Numbered from the stretch's first letter, positions 50,721 through 62,428 are shown. The stretch: 64,000 nt of DNA from Branchiostoma floridae (GCF_000003815.2 NC_049982.1:14735931-14799930); one strand, 5' to 3'. The notes: generated by a model from the letters alone, not told the origin. A program made the numbers and translations.

Positions 50721-51664
50721 ATCTTCATGAAATGCAGAGAACCGATACGGGACAAATCACTAAGGACCAGACAGGGATTATATTGAGCAAGTTTGCAGGT
50801 TCCTATTGTCTGGTGTGTTTAATGTCTTTTTCCTGGCATCAATGATGTAATTTATGCCAATACTAATCAGGGATCTGGGGTCAGAAAGAGGGTACATTTG
50901 CCATTAAAATTTACATCAAACTACATACATGTACAAGAAAAAGTACTTAATACAAATATATATACAGCTTACCATTGCATGACAACATTCTTCAAATTCA
51001 TTCCAAAAATCTTTTATTTCTAAAAAAAGGAACCACTTTCAAAATGTTAAGGCTATTCACAAGGTCCCACTCAAGAGAATTTGCACAGTTGACAGTTTTG
51101 CGAGAAAAGCTGTTTCTTCTAATGACAGTAATCAGAAGAAACATTAGTCATCAATTATACTTACACTACATATACTGAGAACAAAGAGATATTGGATAAG
51201 GCTTTTTCATCAAGGACACAAACGCGGAATCTCGAGTTATATTTCAGGGCAAACAACTTTTCTATAACGATTTACTGCCTGGGCAGGCACGAAAGTTATG
51301 TCCTTGAGCAGATGGTAGGAAACATCAATGTTCAGCCCGTGGAGATGTTATGTTGATTTGCAAAGAAGCTGAATCAAATTGATAATGTGGATGCTGGATT
51401 TTACGGCCTAACTGGAGATAAATCAGTAAGATTTATAAATTGCTCATACTGCACAGGTAACCACTATGGACATTTAGGTGTTCTGATCTGTGCATCATTG
51501 ATGACTGGTTGGTTTGTGAACCGGAGGCTTGAAAATTTTATAAATATGTGAGAGCTTTTTGTGTGAAATGAAAGCCAAGGTCAGGTTTCTGCTTTACAGA
51601 AATAGAAAACATCCAATAAATCTTCATAAGGGCTAACCACACATTACCTGGTACAATTCAGCAT
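50721..51664. other. Intron-like stretch
   Basis: The block 51,200-51,560 is motif-dense (GATTTATAAATTG near 51,430) and may be regulatory. No gene recognised. Confidence 0.35.
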
Positions 51665-52045
51665 CATGGATACAACCATAACTCTGCATATTGGACAAGG
51701 CCATGTATATTGTAACAGGGCAGGGAGCCACATTTCAGTACTATGAACCATGTACTGTATGTAGCAGGAATGGTAAGAGATGACATTTCAGTACCACGGA
51801 CACAACCATGTATGGTAGCAAGGTGGTACAGTGGGATCACATTTCAGTACCTTGGACACAACCATGTACCATAGCAGGGATGTGGTAGGGTAAGGTGACA
51901 TTTCAGTATTATGGACACAACCATGTACTGTAGCAGGGGTGATAGGGTGGGGCTACATTTCAGTACTATGACTATGTATTGTAGCAGTGATGGTAGGGTC
52001 ACATTCCAGCACCAAGGACAGGGCCATGAATTTGGCAGGACTAAG
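51665..52045. repeat. Minisatellite, about 46-59 bp units
   Basis: ACATTTCAGTAC (or close variants) starts at 51,730, 51,783, 51,839, 51,898, 51,955 and 52,001. Each is followed by GGACACAACCATGTA and GTAGCAGGGATGGTAGGGT variants. Periods are 53, 56, 59, 57 and 46 bp. Partial first units begin near 51,665. Confidence 0.85.
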
Positions 52046-52849
52046 CAGTATATTGAGTCTTTTTTCAACTTTGATAAAAAAAAGGAACATTCAAACAAAT
52101 AGACACATTTGTAGATAGTATGGAAAAACAGGTGCTGATACAATGCAGCACAGTAATTATGTGCAGTTGGGCTCAATTCTCAAACTGAGATCTTATGTCA
52201 GGAAATCATCTCCTTATCCATCAAATGAGATTAACCCAATCTATAAAGCATCCTGACAGGCAGGAAGTGACCCAGACCTCTCCTACTGTGCAGCACACTG
52301 TTAACAACAGTCGTCCTCCCAGAGGTATATTCCATCTTAGAACAGAAAGCTTTCCGTGATTGATCGCGTCCTCCCTGTCCCACACCACCGACACTCTTAA
52401 CCTCTGCTGCTACCTTCCCGTCCCAGTCCATAAACTTTCAATAACTTGAGATCTCCCCTGGAGCATTTACATACGTCTCTGTCTCTAGTAGTTGTATCAT
52501 ATGTTTACAGTATATCATGATCGTTCTTATTGTTTCATGACAAGAAATGCTATATAACCTATTCTATCTAAATGATCAGCTCATAAAAATAAAGCTATGA
52601 GGTAGTGCTTGGAGTCATGTGGCACGCCAGCCAAAACTACTGGTTCTAAGACAAAAAAGGGGGTGGGCCAGCAATTTTAAGTGAATATGTTTCCTTAGCC
52701 CTGTTTTTGCCACTGGGCGCGTCTTTTCTTCATGCAATGGATTCTACTGTGTGACCAAGCTATGTGTATCACCATATAGTCCATGTTCTCAATATATATT
52801 GCAAACATCTTGCAACATCATCCTGAAGGACCAAAAATCCCTATCAAGA
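52046..52849. other. Intron-like stretch including a candidate regulatory patch
   Basis: Apart from the patch at 52,250-52,450 (listed separately) nothing is recognised. Confidence 0.35.
52250..52450. promoter_or_regulatory. Candidate cis-regulatory patch with Pbx/Hox-like site
   Basis: The GC-richer block carries TGATTGAT at 52,357-52,364, the classic Pbx-Hox composite core, next to TCGCG. CCATAAAC and CAATAACTT follow at about 52,428-52,446. No splice-bounded frame. Confidence 0.3.
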
Positions 52850-52925
52850 TACCAGGGATAAGCTGGGTTTTGAACCCACAACCTTGTGATCCAGAAGCTG
52901 CATTACTAACCACCAGACCCCTTAC
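52850..52925 (-). repeat. tRNA-derived SINE head
   Basis: On the minus strand it reads GGGGTCTGGTGGTTAGTAAT, then GCAGCTTCTGGATCACAAGG, then TTGTGGGTTCAAAACCCAGC. The first part matches an A-box-like TGGTGGTTAG and the last is a B-box GGTTCAAAACC. The T-arm can pair over about 4 bp (TGGG/CCCA). It is too degenerate for a functional tRNA. It shares its motif order with 10,808 and 40,478. Confidence 0.6.
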
Positions 52926-54183
52926 ATACTGAGGGATCTGTCCCTTGAACAAAGTTGACAGGACCTAAGGAAAGTACAATACCACCAAGACCACAGGTAA
53001 AACTCCCACCAGTGAAGGAAATGCCTGTTAATGCGAGGTGGCTGACATTACGCAGTCCCTCGTCTTTCCATGTACCATCCAATAAACTGTGTACATCATC
53101 AACAGTCTATCGACTATCCACCACACTCACAGGAGTTGGACACTATCCTTAGGGGGTTACACAGCATAGTAACACTCCATCTTTCTGTTTCCTTGTACAA
53201 TTAGTCAATACCCAACGCATCAAGGGTCTCTCCGGGGAGTAATTAGTATCGAGCAAATGTAGCTGTGTTGACTACTTCAATATAACTGGACACAGGTGAC
53301 AACCACACACACTGTCATGTCACACTTTCAAGGAGGCAAAAACCTTAACATTGTCTTAAATTTTTCATTTACAAAGTAAAAAATCCTGGTAAGGTCTTGA
53401 TTTATAGCTCTTGATGCAAGTCAGTTACTAGTAATGAGGCCCTTTGATGAAGATAAAAACACCAATTTTGTGACAACATATATTTAAGACTATTCGATAA
53501 CTTACTTAGATGTTGAAGATCACAATCCCTCAGTTAAAGTATATAACAGAATGTTAAATTACATATACTGAAATAATGGAGGCAGTGTTAACTCTGTTGG
53601 CTATGGCTACTCCACTTTTGTAAAGTTACCATCAGAGAATTTTTCCATAAGTAAATAATGGATAAAAGTCATATCTCTGAAGCCTACATGTTACAATTTA
53701 CCATAATAAAATTATTCCCTAGAAGCAAAATTAACATGACCCATAGTCTCTAGCCATTATCCAGTGACAGGAGATATGAGATCTACCCATTAGCTAATTA
53801 CCTTTGTGTAAAAAAATTTATAAAATGCAACAATAACCTCATTGATATATGCTCCTTGGGACCTCCCAATTAATTAATAGACCAACAGTGATACAAAATG
53901 CCCTTAACTGATAACTATGCACACGCTGTGTCAATGAGTTACACAGAAACACTTCTCTTTTGATTTCTAATCCAAGACCAAGTAACTGCAATGGTGGGGC
54001 CTAAAATTGTTACTATCCCAATGTGACTTGTGAAGCAATGGATATAATTGGGCAAAATTTTAATTTAGAAGTAGATAATTGAGACATTAAAAACAGAAAT
54101 ACTTATATGGCACTATTTAGAAATTCATCAACAGTGAAATAGTAAGCCTCTAAACTACTTGTTTTTGCTGTTACATATAATTA
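52926..54183. other. Intron-like stretch
   Basis: AT-rich, nothing recognised. Confidence 0.4.
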
Positions 54184-55099
54184 TTACCTTTGCCAGAATG
54201 GCTAAGGTTATGTTTTCGGTTTGGTGGTGTGGTTCTCCCCGTTTGTGAGCAGCATAACTCGAGAGGACTTCGATGGATGCGGCTGATATTTGGTGGGTGG
54301 GTAGGGGTGTGGAAGACGAAGGTCGAGTTCGATAATGGGCCTCCTAGCGGCTTGCTAAGGTACTGCAGCGGGACCTGCATGCTTGATATCTCGCGTTCCG
54401 GACATGCTGCGGTCGTGATTTTTGAGCGTTAGGGAGCCCTTAAAGCAGGGAGTGATTGCTGCGAGTTTGGGCCCCCTAGCGAATGTCATGGAAGTGCGGG
54501 CGCCGGTTTAATTGCAAACTTTTGTCTGCGGACAGCATAACTCGAGAAGACTTCGACGGATGCAGCTGGTATTTGGTGGGTGGGTAGGGGTCTGGGAAAC
54601 GAAGGGGGAGTTCGATAATGGGCCCCCTAGCGGCTTGCTAAGGTACTGCAGCAGGACCTGCATGCTTGATATCTCGCGTTCCGGACATGCTGCGGTCGTG
54701 ATTTTTGAGCGTTAGGGAGCCCTTAAAGCAGGGAGTGATTGCTGCGAGTTTGGGCCCCCTAGTGGCTTTCATGGAAGTGCGGGCGCCGGTTTAATTGCAA
54801 ACTTTTGTCCGCGGACAGCATAACTCGAGAAGACTTCGACGGATGCAGCTGGTATTTGGTGGGTGGGTAGGGGTCTGGGAAACGAAGGGGGAGTTCGATG
54901 ATGGGCCCCCTAGCGGCTTCCCTTGGTACTGCAGCGCAACTTCCGGGTGTGTTTTCTCATCTTCTGAACATGGTATGGTCACGAATTTTTAATGTTAGAT
55001 AGCTGTTGTGCTCAGGAGTTGGTGACATAAGTTTGGGCCCCCTAGCGGCTAGTTTAGGGATAGCCGGGGCATTCTTGTCAAAAACTTCTGAAGCATTGG
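54184..55099 (+). repeat. 283-bp tandem array inside a dispersed-family element
   Basis: It begins with TTACCTTTGCCAGAATGGCT AAGGTTATG, the family's hairpin leader. AGCATAACTCGAG then occurs at 54,251, 54,534 and 54,817, exactly 283 bp apart. Each unit holds ATATTTGGTGGGTGGGTAGG, GGGCC(C/T)CCTAGCGGCTT, TACTGCAGC and CGTTCCGGACATG. Units 1 and 2 and the start of unit 3 are nearly identical; unit 3 diverges after about 54,915. The array is clearly more GC-rich than its surroundings. Open frames of 60-80 codons recur in each unit on both strands but are by-products of the repeat. Confidence 0.85.
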
Positions 55100-56972
55100 A
55101 ACCCCACAGCCTGGTTTGGTAGATTCCACCGGTGACAGTTGTACAGCACAGTTGACGCTGTCAATCACTTGATCGGATGTTGAGGTGAAGGTTGGTGCCC
55201 TAAGGTCAGCTGGGTCTCTAAGCACAGTCAGTCAAGCAAGTTTGTTTTGGGGCAGGAGATATTTGAAAACAGGGATTTTTGTGGATACTGGTGGAGCAAT
55301 TTTGGATTTACTGGAAGGTCTTGTCGGTCTGCAAGCAACTGTGTATAACCTAACTGACAGGTAAGATTGACATGTTGATATTGAAACGATAAGAGAGGAA
55401 AGGATACTTTGATACTACTCTAGTTTAGATTGTAGGGTGTCTCTCAATTAGTGTCTATAGACTCTTGGTAGTACAGTAAATTGCAGTACAGTGTAGTTTA
55501 GATTTGAGTTGCATTTGTTTAACATGGAAGATTCTTAAGCCCTGCTTAAGTCAGGTAGATCCCTAGTGGTCTTTTGCTCCTAGAAGTTGCAGACAGTTAA
55601 GATATACATGAAACTAATTCAGACTCTTTTATGTATGGATATTAGTTTGACTTGTTTACGACAGAATATCAGTGATAAAAGATGGTATATGCTATTTGAA
55701 ATGTATGACTCTTAAAGAAAGAGAAGTTCTCCAGGTTTTTGATTTACTCTGTGTCATGTAATTTCTTAGATGTGTAACCTCTATAGACAGAGTTCGTGCC
55801 ATATCTTTTGAGCTTAGTTAGGAAGGGATTGGGGAAAGGAATGGTGAAGAACATTTATGATCACGATTTTAAGTGTTAGAAACTTAAGGTGTTGTTTGTA
55901 GGAAGACGTGACATATGTTTGAGTCCCCTAGCAGCTTGTTTCTGGGGATAGCAGGCATTTTTGTCCAAAAGTTCTGTGGAAATGCAGGGCATTTTTGTCA
56001 AGACACTTCAATGTTGCCAAGTGGTAGAACTAGTATATTGCCCCCATAAAAGTAAGCCCTATTGTTGCCTCTGTATATTCATTGATTCCACTGCTGGGCA
56101 CTGGTGAATCCTTTCTGGTGGGCTATTGTTGCATGACAGCCAACCATTCTTTGCAAGGATGTGTGAATTGTTATATTCCTAGACCACTGACCCATTTACA
56201 AGATGTTTAAAAAATGGTAGGGAATGGTAAATAATGGTAGAATGCTGTTATCATTATCTAGAAACTATCAGAAGTATCAAGTTCCACATTATAAATATTT
56301 CTATAATTATGCAGGACCAGGGACATATTTATAAAGTTGAAACAGTGTCCCTTAGAGGACGTGCTAAAATTTTCGGCGCATACAGGAATCGTAGCTAAAA
56401 TTGTCGATCCTCAAGCGCACCAACCTACAAACTGTTTGTGGGATGTTAAGATACTTATATTAATGCTAGATAGGTAAAACTATACATTTTTGAAAAGCTA
56501 AGAACCTGTAGAATATGAATATATCAAGATAAAGACTGTATCTAGTTTGTAAGGAATAATACTGCACAAAAGGACAGAAAAAAATTTTCTTTGAAGTCTC
56601 AAAAAATACAAAAAAATGTATTTGAAATGTATATGACATCACCCACATAACTCACTTAAGTCACTGAAAACTAGGCTAGCATGCCTTGCTATTCTTCCTG
56701 AATCAATAAAAACATAAAACAATATATGTAAGTTACTGTAACTGTTTTATTCTTGCTAGCAAAGATAGTACCTAAAGCCTTGACCAGTTGTAAAGAGATG
56801 GGTCTTATCAGTGTTCCCCTAATATTTGACCAGGAAAATTTCACCAAAATTATGAGTTGGAGGAAAACCAAAATAGACTTTGCTACCTCAAAGTGTTACA
56901 TACATGTCTGAACATGCTGCCCTCCTCTATATGCGAAAAAAAACAAATACAAAGCAGAAATTTGGCTGGATC
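55100..56972. other. Degenerate repeat tail and AT-rich DNA
   Basis: The core motifs reappear decayed at 55,850-56,010 (GAGTCCCCTAGCAGCTTG, GGGGATAGCAGGCATTTTTG). A segment GAGTTGCATTTGTTTAACAT near 55,505 matches the copy at 57,735. The rest is AT-rich. Confidence 0.5.
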
Positions 56973-57155
56973 NNNNNNNNNNNNNNNNNNNNNNNNNNNN
57001 NNNNNNNNNNNNNNNNNNNNNNNNNNNNNNNNNNNNNNNNNNNNNNNNNNNNNNNNNNNNNNNNNNNNNNNNNNNNNNNNNNNNNNNNNNNNNNNNNNNN
57101 NNNNNNNNNNNNNNNNNNNNNNNNNNNNNNNNNNNNNNNNNNNNNNNNNNNNNNN
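56973..57155. other. Assembly gap (183 N)
   Basis: Run of N; open frames across it have no meaning. Confidence 0.95.
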
Positions 57156-57470
57156 GAGACATCGTCAATCTCTTCCTCAGCGGTGTCACAACCCCTTCTA
57201 GGTTCTTCAGCATGAATTGGCAATCAATAAATTGTGATTTTGAGGGGAAAAAACAAGGCAGAAACTCCCAAACTACAGCTTCAACCCTCCCCAACATAGG
57301 GGAATCCCCTGCACATGAAAACGAGGCTGTTTCCCGATTCCACCCGGGGAAAGCCGAGGAATGCCGAGGCACATGTAAATTGAGTCAGTGGGGGTGGCTG
57401 AACGTCCTCAACACAGGAAATCACCAGGGGTGGCTGATCGGGTTGGAAGGGTATATGTCTGATGTATGAA
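57156..57470. promoter_or_regulatory. Candidate cis-regulatory patch with Hox/Cdx-like site
   Basis: AATCAATAAATTG at 57,222-57,234 (Pbx/Hox or Cdx-like), followed by TTGTGATTTTG and a GC-richer motif-dense run to 57,470. Frames on both strands lack splice sites and known motifs. Regulatory function is inference. Confidence 0.3.
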
Positions 57471-57514
57471 ATGTTCTAGACATCTAAGTACAAGACTTTA
57501 AAAGCAATTGTAAA

Positions 57515-58044
57515 CTAGAGTATGTTAGGGCCCCCTAGCAACTTGTTCCTGGGGATAGCAGGCATTTTTACCTTTGCCAGAATGGCTAAGGTTATGTTTT
57601 GGGTGTGTTTGTGTGTCCGTGTGTGTGTGTGTTAACAGCATAACTGGAGATGCCTTGGTTGGATCCTGATGATATTTGGTAGGTGGGTAGGGATTGGGGA
57701 AACGAAGGTCAAGTTCGATAATGGGGCCCTTAGTTTAGAGTTGAGTTGCATTTGTTTATCTTATTCAATATGGAAGATTGCAGTTCTGAAACAGTCCTGT
57801 ATAGTAATTGATTCTCTCAAGGAGCTGATAAAAGCTCCTTGATTCTCTCAGTGGTTATTGTAATTTAATGCTGTAGGGGCACTACTTATTGTACTGTGCC
57901 AAGCAATGTTAGGGAAATCTACTTTCTGCAGGTCTGTCTTGTTATAAAATAAAATGAAATGAGTAACGCATTTGTCTACAGACATCATTCTGCATAACAA
58001 ACCTGGTTTATTTGGCAAAGGTATGTGTTCGTGGAACTCTAGTT
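57515..58044 (+). mobile_element. Copy of the dispersed family with CCTTTGCC leader
   Basis: A decayed core (GGGCCCCCTAGCAACTTG, GGGGATAGCAGGCATTTTT; 57,529-57,569) runs straight into a new start at 57,568: TTACCTTTGCCAGAATGGCT AAGG, then a GTGTGTGTGTG tract and ATATTTGGTAGGTGGGTAGG. It ends near 58,044 with TTTGGCAAAGGTATGTGTTC GTGGAACTCTAGTT. The end (TGGCAAAGGTA) is complementary to the start (TACCTTTGCCA). An internal 10-bp hairpin (TCAAGGAGCT/AGCTCCTTGA) lies at 57,817-57,842. Confidence 0.6.
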
Positions 58045-59280
58045 GTTAACTACATTGATATAAACAGCAACATCTCAATACTGGAAATGGCTGAAGCAAG
58101 TCTATCTTCATGCAAGCCATCACAGACAGTGATTGATATCAATACATTGTTATCTTTGACTTTGAAGGTAACATAATGAAAATTGATTTTCAACATCACC
58201 GAAGCTGTTCCTGTGTGCTTGCGCAAAACTAAGGACTTAAGTTAAGGCTCACAGTTGTAAACATGTATCACCTGAATCAATGTAGATGACAGGTGACAGC
58301 TGGCAAGTGATGTCTCTTACCTTTGCAACCATTAATTCTTAATTTGCTCATGTTTTAGAGGAAAATTTGACAAGACAGAAAAAAATTGCTCGCATAAAAA
58401 TTTCATGTCGTGGATGCCCTCACAGGGTTAGATGCAGAAATACCAATGATTGAAAAAAACTAAATGATAAAAAACATCAGGAACTTGTCAACTTTCATCA
58501 GTAATGTTGCCTAAAGTTGCCAAGCATTAGTAACTCCACATGCAACATTTAAAAATATAGCTTTAAAGAGCTTTAGTGCATATACTTATCTGTGGGCAAG
58601 AAAGACCAGGATACCAACAGAACATGACCATGGCATAAAGAGCCTTTTAACAACAGAATAATGATGAAAAAAGTAGCCTGGTTAAATCTTCTTTATATTC
58701 ACCTTTTTGAGAAATCACAGATGTAGTCTACCTACATATTTAACAGGAAACAAATGACAGTTATTTCATATTTAGTCACGAACTCCCTTACCCCACCATG
58801 AGTAACAATCAATACATGGCAGACAACATTGAGAAATATTACAGAACATGCCCTACCAGACCCCCTGTCATCATTATAAACCTGTTATCAAGCATCTAAT
58901 CCCACAAAGGTCCCATGACTTATGTTGGTATATGTGGCTGTTGATGATTGTTGATGAAAAATTGATTTTCTTGCTAAATAAGGGGATATGAGGAATACTA
59001 AGTCTTTGAATTTGGTGCTGCCTAAATGAAATATTCCTTAAAAAATTAGGACCTTCCACAGAAATTAACGAGTACATGTATATGACACCAATAAGAAAAT
59101 CCTGGGATCGCTCAAAGACTATCATACATGAAAAATGCAAACAAATTTCTTCCAGTCAAATGTTACCAAAAAAAAAGACAGAAAGATAAGAGTTTGCAGA
59201 GTGTGAAACATTCTACATTTGCTTGCAAATATTACAAGTTCTGTTTGCTGTTGGTGTCTTCAGTATGTAATTGCATTATA
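58045..59280. other. Intron-like stretch
   Basis: AT-rich, nothing recognised; the 88-codon minus-strand frame at 58,874-59,140 has no motif. Confidence 0.4.
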
Positions 59281-60010
59281 CAGGGCTCGAAATACCACAT
59301 GCATATGCAAGTTTGTGCATGTAAAATTGGTGTGGTGCAAGTAAGTTTGGACCAAACTTGCACCAGTGCAAGTTACTTTTATCCACTAATACCTGACTTT
59401 AGAAAAAGCTTACACACACCAAGAATATTGTCTGCCATTGAAAGGTAAAAGAAAACAACACTGAATAAAAAAATAGCCTAAATTTGTTATTTCTAAACTT
59501 GGTTAGACATCCAGGTAAACAAAATTTGAAGACAATTCCATCTCTATAATGCTAATAATTCCTATGGTGTTGTCTTACCTTGATTTGCATATGAGTAAAG
59601 ACATTTTGCATACAATTTAGTGACTTTGATATGATCAACTGGATTTTCCAGTTATATGTGTTTGTATTGAGTTGTTCTAGCGATGGTTAAGAATAGTGAT
59701 GGAAGTCACTCGAAGAGTCCAGAAGAAATCTATTGATCTTATCAAGTTGTAGACATTGAATTGTCTTAAATTAAGCCTAAATTCACATTTGTTGTACAAT
59801 TTGAAATCCAAAATAAAATACGCTGTGGAAAACAAATATCCAAACATGTGGTCTTTATGTATCCCCATATATTTGCAAATTTTCAGAAGAAGAATAAAGG
59901 GTTAACAGTTCACTATTTTGGGTTGTGCAAGTAAGTTTCTTTTGGTGCAAGTTACCTTTGGCTTAACTTGCACTGGTGCAAGTTGACTGAAAAGTGTATT
60001 TCGAGCCCTG
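59281..60010. mobile_element. Complete 730-bp TIR element with GTGCAAGT clusters
   Basis: It begins CAGGGCTCGAAATAC and ends GTATTTCGAGCCCTG, an exact 13-bp-plus TIR. ATTATA flanks both sides (59,275-59,280 and 60,011-60,016). Near each end, GTGCAAGT or its complement occurs three to four times (59,335-59,378 and 59,926-59,992). Such subterminal repeats usually bind a transposase. No transposase gene is present, so the element is non-autonomous. The CAGGG terminus recalls hAT-type elements, but a 6-bp duplication does not fit the usual 8 bp. Confidence 0.8.
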
Positions 60011-62428
60011 ATTATAGTTTCTGCATATCATGACGGTGACATGTCTTTGTTGAAGTGCAAAACATTATAATCAATACAAAGACAAATTCAGAGAGGTTCA
60101 ATGGCTCACATAAACCTTTACAAACCATGACAAGTCTGAGAACACTCTTTAAATTTGTATCTGGCTTGGCCAGATACTGGTAAGTTAAAATCTGAGTACA
60201 ATTGAATCAGTTTAATTGCCAACATTATTTATCAACACCTCAGTCCCACAGGAACCCTACGTGAGAGACTATTGGTGAAATGAATGCATTTTTCAAATTG
60301 GTAATCACTTTAACCTTGATGTACATGTAACAACTGCTTAATCCTGTAAGCTGAAGTAAAAAAGTGCTGTGGTGGAGACCAGTCATTTGTTTCTATTAGC
60401 AGGTGGCTTGGTTAGGTTATATCAATTTGGGATACAGTGTACACTGTAGATTTGTACCTGCCTTTCTCAAGACACACAGCACTGATGATACAGAGGACTG
60501 TTTTAGACCTGCACCTGATCACCGACGTAAGAAGAAGGTTAACTAAATCCTGTATAATCTAACTTATGTTAATTTGTAGCACTTAAGGATGACTGTGACT
60601 GTGAACATTGAATGTGTGATGATTTGTTTTGAGGAGTTATGATGCCAGGGTACAATTTATACAGAGCAGAGATAGGCAGCCCTTCAAATGCACAAAGGTT
60701 GGGAAAAAGATACCATCACTGCAGGTAATCATAAAGGCTTAAATGATACCTCATGCCTGGATGACAGCATAGCATGCAGAAAAAATGAACTTAAAGCATT
60801 TTTTGCTCCATTTCATTTGAATGATGTCATATCAAATCAAAATACAGGATCACTCCTGTCTAAACTGCACTTCAAACGCACCATTATCAACCACTGCAAT
60901 CTATAATTAGCCAGGTTTGTAGTGCCTCAGGAGGGACGCGTTGCCGCGTAGTGCAATTACTGCATGCCGTTCATGTCATGTGTTGGAGGAAGCGTCCCTC
61001 TGGTCATTTTCATATCAAACATTGAACCACAGGAGAAATACATCAGTGAGTGGCACTGTCTTTGCTCCCGACTTTTGACAGGTTTGCATTTGCTGATTAC
61101 TTTATCTCAGTAGGAAACCACTTAAAGGGATTGTTCAAGACTGATGGCGCAAGGACAGAAAGGTGAAACCATTAAAGACCTTCAAATGCCAGAAAGTTCT
61201 CACAAGACACAGCTGTTATTGAATCTTGTATTTTCAAAGTATTTTACATACGATCTTTTAGTTACAGTTTTGAAAATAATGGCATACAGGTTGTCCAACA
61301 CTTAATTCCACCTATAGTTCTTACATTTTTGCTCTCGTTCCAGTAAGAAGAAACTCACACAATCATGTTGTTGCAAGATATTGATGGATTATTCTGATCA
61401 CATAATATACCTTGGCAGCCTGCAAGCAGCTCATAAGGGGAATAGCAGGGTAACTCGATATGCAAAGTACCTATCATCTTAGGAACAAAATAATAAAAGC
61501 TTGTTCATTGATGTATGAACCTCAAAAAAAGATAAAGGTTTCATTCCCAAAGAGAATTTTGCCCAATGGAAGAAGAGAAATGAAATGAAAGTTAGTTTAG
61601 GTCCTCATCCACATTCAAAACAGACTAAAACAGTACTGTACAACATGTACATGTAACTGTATACCTTTAAGGCAATGTTATAAAAATCCTAGGATGTGAA
61701 AGATGCAAATTGTTTCAATGACTCAGTACACGTGTATCCTTCCTGCAATTAAAATCTAAATTACTATACTAGGTACTGTGCACAAAGTAATTGAAAACTT
61801 CAAACATCAACTATTTTATGGACATCTGCCTCTCTCATTGTTTACTGTATTTAAGGTATGGCAGCTGAAATTCACTTGTAAGTACCTACAGATCGTGTGC
61901 ATTTTACATGTATTTTTTATGGACAGTGGCTGATAGAGTAATGTAATACGAATTACCATTTTTGCATAGTCAAAGTGATACTGAGTTTCTAGAAGGCTAG
62001 CAGCACTTAGGACAAACCCATCTATTTTACAGCGCATTAAATTGTTGTCAGTGTAAAAAATTACTGCAGCTTTGAATCCATTTACTGATCTATGCAATGC
62101 GAATATGTCTCACTTAAGCCACAGTAATTCATTCAATTGTTTCATAGAATAGCCCATTTTAAAAATTGATGAAAAAAAAAGTGAAATCAGAGTTCAATGG
62201 CTTCAAAGTAATTTTTACATCTTTCTGAAGCGTCAAAACTGCCCCATGCTGCTGCTTTAGCTCATTAAGTCATTTACAGCTGCTGTTCCAAGCCATTTTC
62301 TCTGAGCACAGCAGTAAATACTTTTAAGCCACACAATAATCCTATATGTATGGCCATGGGGCTATTCCAATCACAATTTTTAAGCATGGTCATTAACATT
62401 AACATAGCAATTCCCTCTTGTCTTTAAG
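60011..62428. other. End of the long intron of the plus-strand gene
   Basis: Mostly AT-rich. The GC-richer block at 60,925-61,060 has GAGGGACGC/GCGTCCCTC arms (60,931-60,939 and 60,992-61,000) and GTTGCCGCG, and may be regulatory. No extra exon recognised. Confidence 0.4.

Noticed and set aside
52850-52925. Functional tRNA gene on the minus strand
   Set aside because: The acceptor and anticodon stems do not form; it fits a SINE head better.
54190-54992. Repeated 63-80 codon frames on both strands
   Set aside because: They recur because the DNA is a 283-bp tandem repeat, and overlapping frames on both strands argue against coding.
56857-57372. Open frames of 98-158 codons
   Set aside because: They span an N gap, and the readable parts show no motif.
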